NCBI GenBank assembly: GCA_021299565.1
Contig: JAJTHA010000185.1
Location: 1-10,332 of the forward strand
Origin: Candidatus Caenarcanales bacterium
GTDB taxonomy: Bacteria > Cyanobacteriota > Vampirovibrionia > LMEP-6097
DNA: 10,332 nt
Reading direction: 5' to 3'
The notes beneath the pieces were generated by a model that made no database searches, was not told where the DNA came from, and was given only the letters and a program-made list of their open reading frames with translations. Within the stretch, counting starts at the first letter, position 1. Each line of letters opens with the position of its first letter. Below, piece after piece: positions 1 through 5,334 of the stretch. The translations under genes were made by a program, and so were the position numbers.

Positions 1-564
1 ATGAATTCCTTAGGAATCTTGAACTCAGCTAAAACTTTAAGTGCTGGTGCATTGAAGCTTGGACAAGCTAGAAAAAATCCTCAATTAAAAAATTCTTTTA
101 TAAAAAATAATTCAAACAAATCTGTAATTTCGTCTTTATTTGGGATTCTTGGTCCGGGTTTTAATACAGTCTCCATGCTGGTTTGCTCCATTTTGAAAGA
201 ACATTTTGGAAAACAAATTTCAAAATCTAGTGTACAAAAATCTGCAGAAGAACAAAAACTAACATCAAGTTTATTCACTAGCGCTAATGAAGACGCTAGA
301 TGTGCTTTGAAATCATTATTAGCAACTGCTGTTGATACTTTGCATTTATTGAAATTCCCTGGAGCTCAATTGATAGATGGTATTTTTGGTATGGGATTAA
401 ATATAATGGGTATCAAAAATGGTATTAGTGGGCTTAAGGGACAAGGCGAAGAAGAAGATCATCAAAGTCAATTTAAATTAACCGAGCAACCAATTTTTGC
501 AAAACCGCTTTTGGATTTGGGTAAAAGTTATTTGCAATTGACAGGAGCTTCTTCTTTTAATTAA
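1..564 (+). CDS. Hypothetical protein, hydrophobic helices, start uncertain
   Basis: I do not recognise this 187-residue protein. The frame is open from the first base of the window, which happens to be an ATG, so the true start may lie upstream and no ribosome binding site can be seen. It ends with TAA at 562-564. The N-terminal third is basic and rich in Asn, Ser and Lys. Around residues 43-66 there is a Gly/Phe/Leu-rich stretch (SSLFGILGPGF then VSMLVCSILK), and around 102-145 a second hydrophobic, Gly-rich region (LLATAVDTLHLL, GIFGMGLNIMGIKNGISGL). An acidic patch, GEEEDHQ, follows near residue 149. The two apolar regions could be membrane-associated helices, but neither is a textbook membrane span and no signal peptide is evident. 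The gene converges on flgC across a repeat-bearing gap, so it is probably not in the flagellar operon. Codon use looks like that of its neighbours. Coding status is fairly secure from length; function is unknown. Confidence 0.6.
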   Translation: MNSLGILNSAKTLSAGALKLGQARKNPQLKNSFIKNNSNKSVISSLFGILGPGFNTVSMLVCSILKEHFGKQISKSSVQKSAEEQKLTSSLFTSANEDARCALKSLLATAVDTLHLLKFPGAQLIDGIFGMGLNIMGIKNGISGLKGQGEEEDHQSQFKLTEQPIFAKPLLDLGKSYLQLTGASSFN

Positions 565-587
565 GTTAAACTAACACCTGGAAAGTC

Positions 588-619
588 ACTCCGAGACCTG
601 CGTAGCAGGTCGTGGGAGT
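588..619. repeat. GC-rich palindrome A (GTA loop)
   Basis: Perfect 7-base arms GACCTGC (595-601) and GCAGGTC (605-611) enclose the three-base loop GTA. Outside them, ACTCC (588-592) can pair with GGAGT (615-619) across a small internal mismatch. A second short hairpin, CGTGG/CCACG (611-615 and 620-624), overlaps the right arm and could form instead. The element is much richer in GC than the surrounding AT-rich sequence. It looks like a dispersed REP-type intergenic palindrome. No T-run follows on either strand, so it is not a standard intrinsic terminator. Confidence 0.6.
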
Positions 620-642
620 CCACGATGCAGAAGTAAGACTGG

Positions 643-670
643 ATCGCCACGCCGCTACGCGGCTCGCGAT
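643..670. repeat. GC-rich palindrome B (TAC/GTA loop)
   Basis: Inner arms GCCGC (651-655) and GCGGC (659-663) enclose TAC. Outer arms ATCGC (643-647) and GCGAT (666-670) are separated from the inner ones by CAC on the left and TC on the right. On the minus strand the tip reads GCGTAGC, the same as the plus-strand tip of palindrome A. The outer part (minus strand GTCATCGCGAG..., ending GGCGATCC) resembles dispersed intergenic repeats seen in several bacterial genomes. The resemblance is from memory and was not searched. Confidence 0.6.
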
Positions 671-693
671 GACATTATAGAAAGCAGCCTGCA

Positions 694-724
694 AGGCAAT
701 TTTCGCGAAGCGAAACAAAAGCCT
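694..724. repeat. Palindrome C (GAA loop) overlapping the flgC stop
   Basis: Arms TTTCGC (701-706) and GCGAAA (710-715) enclose GAA. Outer arms AGGC (694-697) and GCCT (721-724) add a second stem across an unequal internal loop. The right outer arm runs into the flgC stop codon (723-725), so on the minus strand the hairpin forms immediately after flgC. It could act as a 3' end or mRNA-stabilising structure for flgBC. No clear U-tract follows, so intrinsic termination is not supported. The tip, GCGAAGC, is the classic highly stable DNA mini-hairpin sequence. Confidence 0.55.
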
Positions 725-1181
725 AGGCATTTTTGGTCATGTTTAAAGCCTCTTGTGAAGCCTTTTTAGCCATTTCTACTATAGATAAATTTGCTTTATA
801 TTGTCTAACAGCATCCATCATTTTGAGCATTTCACCAGCTCCATCGACGTTGGACATTTCAACATTGCCTTCTGAATCGGCTAGTGGATGATGAGGCATA
901 TAAATTTTGGAACCAGGACTATTATCAACTTCAATCGCGGCTACTTGTGAACCTGATCCTTTATGATCACCTTTAAGCAAATGAGAAACAGCATTGTCGT
1001 TGCCCATCGCAGCTAACATAGTCGAAAAACTTGCGTCCTCTGATCTTGCACTTATAACAGCTGTTTTAGCTTTATAGCCTGGAGTAAGCATATTCGCTAC
1101 GTTTTGCGAACTGATTTCCATTACTTGTCTCATAGTTTTGAGACCATTGTTTGCTGTGTCGTAAATATCAAATATACTCAT
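723..1181 (-). CDS. flgC: Flagellar basal-body proximal rod protein FlgC
   Basis: FlgC is a proximal rod subunit. It is exported through the flagellar type III apparatus and assembles with FlgB and FlgF in the periplasmic drive shaft. The 152-residue protein has the conserved axial-protein N-terminus: MSIFDIYDTANNGLKTMR at the start, then SSQNVANMLTPGYKAK at about 24-39, equivalent to the usual SxNxANxxTPGY. The C-terminal half shows the FlgC pattern: DNSPGSKIYMPHHPLADSEG (86-105), a variant of the family's P.....YDPxHPxAD segment, then G.VEMSNV, then a heptad-like helix EMLKMMDAVRQYKANLSIVEMAK. A more usual family motif is NVNT; here MLTPGY replaces it. Length is close to the family norm. 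Its ATG shares one base with the flgB stop (TAATG), indicating coupled translation. No fliE follows, although fliE commonly sits next to this pair; the next sequence is palindrome C. Confidence 0.93.
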   Translation of the reverse strand: MSIFDIYDTANNGLKTMRQVMEISSQNVANMLTPGYKAKTAVISARSEDASFSTMLAAMGNDNAVSHLLKGDHKGSGSQVAAIEVDNSPGSKIYMPHHPLADSEGNVEMSNVDGAGEMLKMMDAVRQYKANLSIVEMAKKASQEALNMTKNA

Positions 1182-1528
1182 TATGCTGCCCTTCCTGATT
1201 GTGTTGCTTCTTCTAAAGTTTTGTAATAACCACCATTAATTCTTGTTAGTAGAACATAGTAAAGATGATTTTTGGACATCTCGGCAAGTTCTGTTTCATA
1301 ACTTGTTTTGCTTCCTTCTTGTCTAAAGCTGGCTTCTTCAATAATTTTGTCAAATGATTTATTGGAATCTTCTTTTTGGAGATTGGAGAATATACTTCCA
1401 AAATCCAGATCCTGCCTAACGTAACCAGGCGTGTTGACGTTGGTAAGATTATTGGCAAGTATTTGCTGCCTATCTCCCATCGCGTTAATGAGACCGTTTA
1501 GAATTCTTTCTTCAATACACTTAAACAT
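1181..1528 (-). CDS. flgB: Flagellar basal-body rod protein FlgB
   Basis: FlgB is the first rod subunit, next to FliE at the MS-ring. The 115-residue protein carries the diagnostic axial motif ILANNLTNVNTPGYVRQD at about 23-40, followed by LDFGSIF. The C-terminal helix TELAEMSKNHLYYVLLTRI (79-97) matches the usual 'vDlExEmxxmaxNxxxYxaxxxll' region. It is slightly shorter than the typical 130-140 residues, with a compact middle (49-75). It starts at ATG 1528, only 50 bases from the divergent nadK start. No good Shine-Dalgarno sequence lies in front of it, and no sigma-28 type promoter (TAAA plus GCCGATAA) is recognisable in that gap, so its control is unclear. flgC follows with a one-base stop/start overlap. 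Confidence 0.93.
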   Translation of the reverse strand: MFKCIEERILNGLINAMGDRQQILANNLTNVNTPGYVRQDLDFGSIFSNLQKEDSNKSFDKIIEEASFRQEGSKTSYETELAEMSKNHLYYVLLTRINGGYYKTLEEATQSGRAA

Positions 1529-1566
1529 AACTACTGTAATGTATAGTATCTGGGTTAAGCTTTGGT

Positions 1567-1572
1567 TATAAT
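1567..1572 (+). promoter_or_regulatory. Consensus -10 box for leaderless nadK mRNA
   Basis: A perfect TATAAT ends six bases before the nadK ATG (1579). With usual spacing, transcription would begin at or within a base of the A of that ATG. No purine-rich ribosome binding site lies between the box and the start codon. No good -35 (TTGACA-like) is found 16-18 bases upstream and no TG extension is present. The -10 call is therefore supported by its sequence and position rather than by a full promoter. Confidence 0.5.
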
Positions 1573-1578
1573 AGCCTT

Positions 1579-2421
1579 ATGTCCCAAATAGTTATTTTTT
1601 ATAATCCATTAAAAGAAGAAGCTGCTAAAACGGCTCAGGGACTCAAGCTTTTATTAGAGCAAGCCGCTAATACAGTAACTATTTTTCCTACTAAAAGAAG
1701 CTCAGAAGACTGGCAGATTTTAACTAAGGATGTAGATCTGGCAATTGCTTTGGGAGGGGATGGTACTTTACTACTTACTTCCAAGCAAGCTCTTAGATAT
1801 GGTGTCCCTTTATTAGGTGTAAATTTTGGACATTTAGGATTTTTGTCAGAATATGGCGGTTCACCAGTTGAGGAATTAGCCAAAGAAATAATCGCAAAAA
1901 ATTTTTTAATTGAAGATCGAGGAGTTTTAGAAGCAAGAGTGCCAGAGCAAAATATTAGAGTGCTTGCCGTTAATGATATTGCAGTTAATAGATCACTAAG
2001 TTCTAATTTATTGCACACAGATTTATATATTGATAACGATTTGTTGCATTCTTTTAGATCTGATGGAATCATAATCTGCACTCCAACCGGCTCTACTGCT
2101 TATGCACTTTCTGCTGGAGGTGCTGTGATGGATCCAAATATCCATGCTTTTCAGATCGTACCAATTGCGGCTCACTCACTTAACAGTCGAGCTCATGTGA
2201 TTTCAGATACTCAAATAATAGAATTAGTTAGCCGCAAAGATATCAATGCTCCTTTTGTAATGCAAGCAGATGGACAAGAATTGATTACTTTGGATCCTGG
2301 GTCTAAAATCATTATTAATAAAGCGAGAGAAGAATTAAGATTAGTGAAGCTTAAAAAACATTATCGTAGTTTCTATAGTATATTGAGAGACAAGATGAAG
2401 TGGGGATCTTTAATCAACTAA
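1579..2421 (+). CDS. nadK: NAD kinase
   Basis: NAD kinase phosphorylates NAD to NADP in the cytosol, using ATP or polyphosphate, and is the only route to NADP in most bacteria. The 280-residue protein shows all family hallmarks: an N-terminal IVIFYNPLKEEA segment, the GGDGT motif at 59-63 with the catalytic Asp61, and GVNFGHLGFLSE (80-91). VNDIAVNR (131-138) corresponds to the usual NExxxxR NAD-binding element, with Asp in place of Glu. It also has the glycine-rich DGIIICTPTGSTAYALSAGG (162-181), PIAAHSLNSR (195-204) and QADGQ (229-233). The C-terminal FYSILRDKMKWG is typical of bacterial NadK. The length is normal. The start is set by the family N-terminus; no ribosome binding site precedes it, and TATAAT sits where a leaderless transcript would arise. 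The next gene begins one base after its stop. Confidence 0.95.
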   Translation: MSQIVIFYNPLKEEAAKTAQGLKLLLEQAANTVTIFPTKRSSEDWQILTKDVDLAIALGGDGTLLLTSKQALRYGVPLLGVNFGHLGFLSEYGGSPVEELAKEIIAKNFLIEDRGVLEARVPEQNIRVLAVNDIAVNRSLSSNLLHTDLYIDNDLLHSFRSDGIIICTPTGSTAYALSAGGAVMDPNIHAFQIVPIAAHSLNSRAHVISDTQIIELVSRKDINAPFVMQADGQELITLDPGSKIIINKAREELRLVKLKKHYRSFYSILRDKMKWGSLIN

Positions 2422-2422
2422 T

Positions 2423-3145
2423 ATGTTATTCAAAAAAAAAGAACCAGCTATAACTGTATCAAAGCTAATTCCCGATCTTAAATCTATTGATGATGTTTTG
2501 CCAAATCCCAGAGCTTGGTCTCCAGAAGCCTTGCAAGAAGCTTCCAATAATCTCAAATTTACTAGTAGCAGAGATATTGACCCAATTGAAAATTTAACAG
2601 TGCAATTTTTGTTTAGAAAGTTTTTTACCATGATGCATCAAACTGGACTTTATAATCCCCAAAAAAGATTATGGTCTTTGCTCGCTTTAGCCAAACAAGT
2701 AGAACTAAAAGAGTATAAAAAACTTAGTAAAAAACAAAAAGAACTAGCTAAAGTTACAGATATAATTATTTCTGATATCTACGGAAAATTTATCGTGGCA
2801 AGATTGGTTCACCCTGGATGCAAATTGGATTATCCTGGTTTTAATGATTTGTTTTCGAAAGCTTCTCATAAATGTATTGGTTTATTTTATATATCTGATT
2901 TAGTGGTTACTGAAACAGTACTAACCAATATTTGGCAGAGAACCAACAATAATCATTTTTTTGATAAATACAGATCCCCTATTGGCGAAAATACCAGTTT
3001 CAATTTGATTAGATATCAGCCTAACCAAGATAGTCTTACTTATACTTTGGTGCATCCAAATCTGGGTAAGGATGCTACGGTCAATGCCATGGTCAGGGCG
3101 CAAGAGCTTGAAGCTTTCGAGATTAAAGCTTCTGTTTTGGTTTAG
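2423..3145 (+). CDS. Hypothetical protein coupled to nadK
   Basis: I do not recognise this 240-residue protein. It starts at an ATG one base after the nadK stop, so the two genes very probably share an mRNA. A GGGG purine stretch in the last nadK codons lies about 17 bases upstream, which is too far for an ideal ribosome binding site. The protein looks soluble: no signal peptide or membrane span is visible. Residues 60-92 (QFLFRKFFTMMHQTGLYNPQKRLWSLLALAKQ, read in pieces) are amphipathic and hydrophobic, and 95-113 is a very Lys-rich helix. The C-terminal half (about 115-240) contains repeated beta-like segments such as KFIVARLVHPGCKLDYPGF, CIGLFYISDLVVTETV and LTYTLVHPNLG, suggesting a compact alpha/beta domain. 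Codons 4-6 are nine consecutive A residues. A role with NAD kinase is possible from position only. Confidence 0.75.
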   Translation: MLFKKKEPAITVSKLIPDLKSIDDVLPNPRAWSPEALQEASNNLKFTSSRDIDPIENLTVQFLFRKFFTMMHQTGLYNPQKRLWSLLALAKQVELKEYKKLSKKQKELAKVTDIIISDIYGKFIVARLVHPGCKLDYPGFNDLFSKASHKCIGLFYISDLVVTETVLTNIWQRTNNNHFFDKYRSPIGENTSFNLIRYQPNQDSLTYTLVHPNLGKDATVNAMVRAQELEAFEIKASVLV

Positions 3146-3164
3146 ATAGGGCATAATATAATTC

Positions 3165-3257
3165 ATGCTCAAAAACTTTTTAAAAGGCTTTGCATTTGGT
3201 TTTATTCTTTTATGGATAATGTCAAAACTTAAGCCAAAAAATTCTAAAGTAGATTAG
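3165..3257 (+). CDS. Possible 30-residue membrane microprotein
   Basis: A short frame runs ATG to TAG and encodes 30 residues. It begins MLKNFLKG, continues with an apolar core FAFGFILLWIM (about residues 9-19) and ends with the positively charged tail SKLKPKNSKVD. This basic-hydrophobic-basic layout is what a small single-span membrane protein looks like. It lies 19 bases after the stop of the 240-residue gene. AGGG (3147-3150, just before CATAATATAATTC) is a weak, rather distant ribosome binding site, and TATAAT-like sequences sit directly in front of the ATG. It overlaps the 3' end of convergent pabC by 14 bases. Random AT-rich sequence can produce such frames, so only conservation would prove it. 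Confidence 0.45.
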   Translation: MLKNFLKGFAFGFILLWIMSKLKPKNSKVD

Positions 3258-3912
3258 CCTTTTGGCAAATAATCATGGAATTGCTTACTAGTATTTCTTT
3301 CGCCTCAATCAAATCTTCTTTATAGTAAAACCCCTGCTTGGCGTTCAAGTCATTGATAAGGCTATTTCTAGTAGTACCAGGCAAAATATTAGATTCCAGG
3401 CAGGGAGTATGCCAATAGTTATTTTTATCTAGAAAAAATATATTAGTAAAACTACCTTCACAGATTTGCCCTAAATCATTTAGCCAAATCACTTCATCAC
3501 AATTATTATATTCAAGTTTATTTCGTGGGAAAAATTTATGCTTCCATTTTTGCTCTCTATGATCGATAAAAAAATCATCCGATATTTTTATTTGCCAAGT
3601 TTTATTTAAATCCCGTTGATAGTCCTCTAAATTTATTTTGAAATTTCCATCTATTTGGTAAATAAGTCTTAATTTGAATCTCTTTCCAGCAAAGCTTTTG
3701 AGCTCATTGATAAATTTTACGCTGGATTTTAGTTCGTATTGGACTAAGTTCTTGATTTGATTCATCAATAGCAAATACAAATCATTTCTATTTTTAAATT
3801 TCAACTCATTAATGGACTTTTCTAGTCTTTGATAATGAGAATCAAAATTAAAAATATAAGCTTCTTGCCCCAAGAGCTCCACGCGAATTGTTTCTAGTAA
3901 ATTTTCTATCAT
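3244..3912 (-). CDS. pabC: Aminodeoxychorismate lyase (class IV PLP enzyme)
   Basis: PabC removes pyruvate from 4-amino-4-deoxychorismate to release p-aminobenzoate for folate synthesis. The 222-residue protein has the fold-type IV signature. FDSHYQRLEKSI (23-34) matches the N-terminal HLxRLxxS motif. KHKFFPRNKLEYN (124-136) holds the probable PLP-binding lysine, Lys126, followed by DEVIWLNDLGQICEGSFTNIFF (139-160 region) with the conserved Glu152, and TPCLESNILPGTTR (169-182). EILVSNSM (206-213) is the usual 'evfltNs' strand. The protein then stops at residue 222, about 30-50 residues earlier than common PabC proteins, so the last strands are cut short. Its ATG overlaps the pabB stop in an ATGA, which strongly supports the PabC assignment over a branched-chain or D-amino-acid aminotransferase. 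Confidence 0.88.
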   Translation of the reverse strand: MIENLLETIRVELLGQEAYIFNFDSHYQRLEKSINELKFKNRNDLYLLLMNQIKNLVQYELKSSVKFINELKSFAGKRFKLRLIYQIDGNFKINLEDYQRDLNKTWQIKISDDFFIDHREQKWKHKFFPRNKLEYNNCDEVIWLNDLGQICEGSFTNIFFLDKNNYWHTPCLESNILPGTTRNSLINDLNAKQGFYYKEDLIEAKEILVSNSMIICQKANLL

Positions 3913-5012
3913 TTGAAGACACTAATTAATTTTTCTGCTTTTAATAAGGTTTCTAGATATTCTTGTTCTGGGTCAGAATATGCTGTAATGCCAGCACCCG
4001 TATGAAAAGAAATTTCTTTTTGTTTTTTATCAAAAACAAGAGTTCTAATTAAAATATTGAATTTGGCATCTCCGTTGAGTTTGAAATAGCCCAGGGCTCC
4101 GGTATACGGTCCTCTGGGACAGGCTTCCAGTTCCTGGATGATTTCGATTGCTCTTTTTTTAGGAGTGCCACTAATAGAGCCACCAGGAGCAAGTGCAGCA
4201 AAGATTTGACTTAAATTGTATTTATTTAGATAGCCTTTTACTGTCGAAACCAAATGATATAAATTGGTAAATTTTTCTATAGTAAGTAAATTATCAACAT
4301 GAATAGAATTGTTTTGGCAGATTTTCCCAAAATCATTTCTAATGAGATCGACTATCATAATGTGCTCTGCTTGTTCTTTGCTAGAACTCATTAGAAGATC
4401 AAGCTCATTAATCGAGCAAGTGCCTTTTATGGGTTTGCTTGAGATTTGGTGATATTTTTTGATTTCAAAAAATGTTTCAGGAGAACTCGAAACAATAATA
4501 TAATCATCTGAATTGTAATAAGCCGCGCTAGGACTAGGATTCGTTGAACAAAGTTTTTTGTATATTTCAAAACTTGAATCAAACAAATCAAGATTCTTTA
4601 CGACAAATTTATGAGCAATATTCGCTTGATAAATATCACCTTCTTTAATATAGTGCTTGCATTTGTATATAGCTTCAATATATTTTGTTTTTGATGGAGA
4701 AATAATCTCACTTTTAAAAGATTGATTTTTGATAGAGCTGTAATTATGGACCCTATTTTCTAGATTTTCATAAAAGCCAAATTCAATCTTGCCCTCAAAA
4801 CTGATATAACCTGCAAAGCCACAATCGGTGAGCTCTTTTATTTCTGGATTTTGTTCTATGAAATTTTCAATTTCGCTCAAATCACTAAAAAGCTTTTTCG
4901 GATTTTGCCCCCAGACGGCGCTATTATTTATGGTATCTTCTAATAGAAATAAGCCATTAAGCTCTTGTTCTATAGATTCTGATGATTGGTGTTCCTGTAA
5001 ATGATACGGCAT
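3909..5012 (-). CDS. pabB: Aminodeoxychorismate synthase component I
   Basis: PabB converts chorismate and ammonia, normally supplied by the glutaminase PabA, into 4-amino-4-deoxychorismate. The 367-residue protein carries the chorismate-binding domain in its last 260 residues. It has KEGDIYQANI (123-132), SSPETFF, and PIKGT (194-198) whose Lys196 is the PabB-type nucleophile; anthranilate synthase has PIAGT there. Also visible are DLIRNDFGKIC (222-232), APGGSISGTPKKRAIEII (about 275-292), RGPYTGALGY (300-309) and FHTGAGITAYSDPEQEYLET (337-356). The tryptophan pocket region is reduced, consistent with a short PabB. I chose ATG 5012; an in-frame TTG at 5018 is an alternative. Either start lies inside folB, giving a 56-base overlap, and no ribosome binding site is obvious. 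No later in-frame ATG, GTG or TTG occurs before the conserved part. PabA is absent from the window. Confidence 0.93.
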   Translation of the reverse strand: MPYHLQEHQSSESIEQELNGLFLLEDTINNSAVWGQNPKKLFSDLSEIENFIEQNPEIKELTDCGFAGYISFEGKIEFGFYENLENRVHNYSSIKNQSFKSEIISPSKTKYIEAIYKCKHYIKEGDIYQANIAHKFVVKNLDLFDSSFEIYKKLCSTNPSPSAAYYNSDDYIIVSSSPETFFEIKKYHQISSKPIKGTCSINELDLLMSSSKEQAEHIMIVDLIRNDFGKICQNNSIHVDNLLTIEKFTNLYHLVSTVKGYLNKYNLSQIFAALAPGGSISGTPKKRAIEIIQELEACPRGPYTGALGYFKLNGDAKFNILIRTLVFDKKQKEISFHTGAGITAYSDPEQEYLETLLKAEKLISVFK

Positions 5013-5334
5013 TAACAATGGTTTTGGTTATTTCTATCTGAATGCCATCGATCTTAGCAAATTTATCAAAGATCAAAGTACAAATTTCGTGAGCCAAATT
5101 TTCTAAAGTATAAAAAATGCGGCTTTGGCATAGGGTTCTTACGGCAATTGAAACATCAACATAGTTTGTACTTAATTTGACGTCATCTTTAATACCAGCT
5201 TGCTTGAGATCAATTTCAAGTACAAGATTGATATTAAGATTTTGACCAAGGGCATGTTCTTCTGTGTAAGTGCCCAATCTGCAAAATGCCTGAAGATCTT
5301 TTAGAATAATACAGTCTTTGTAAGTATCAAACAT
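4957..5334 (-). CDS. folB: Dihydroneopterin aldolase
   Basis: FolB cleaves 7,8-dihydroneopterin to 6-hydroxymethyl-7,8-dihydropterin and glycolaldehyde in the pterin branch of folate synthesis. The 125-residue protein has the normal family length and pattern. IILKDLQAFCRLGTYTEEH (9-27) includes the active-site Glu of the 'G-x-Y-x-x-E' loop, followed by GQNLNINLVLEIDL. LSTNYVDVSIAV (54-65) contains Tyr58 of the conserved NYxxV, and YTLENLAHEIC (75-85) contains Glu78. EITKTIVNAVSF (101-112) holds the expected catalytic Lys104, and the protein ends in the usual IRIYRTR strand. Its ATG overlaps the stop of the upstream coiled-coil gene as TAATG. Its last 56 bases are shared with the start of pabB in another frame, so the end of folB and the start of pabB constrain each other. 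Confidence 0.93.
   Translation of the reverse strand: MFDTYKDCIILKDLQAFCRLGTYTEEHALGQNLNINLVLEIDLKQAGIKDDVKLSTNYVDVSIAVRTLCQSRIFYTLENLAHEICTLIFDKFAKIDGIQIEITKTIVNAVSFTGTPIIRIYRTRA

Noticed and set aside
588..670. CRISPR array or tRNA in the GC-rich gap
   Set aside because: There is no equal-length repeat with regular spacers, and no cloverleaf or T-loop GTTCGA-type sequence.
1635..2081. Minus-strand frame of 148 codons opposite nadK
   Set aside because: It is antisense to the conserved NAD kinase motifs and has no family features of its own.
3233..3266. Inverted repeat GCCAAAA/TTTTGGC as a bidirectional terminator between the convergent genes
   Set aside because: The loop is 20 bases, the stem only seven and AT-heavy, and no T-run follows on either strand.
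3909..5012. Anthranilate synthase component I (TrpE)
   Set aside because: PIKGT with its catalytic lysine and the overlap with pabC indicate PabB; TrpE has PIAGT.
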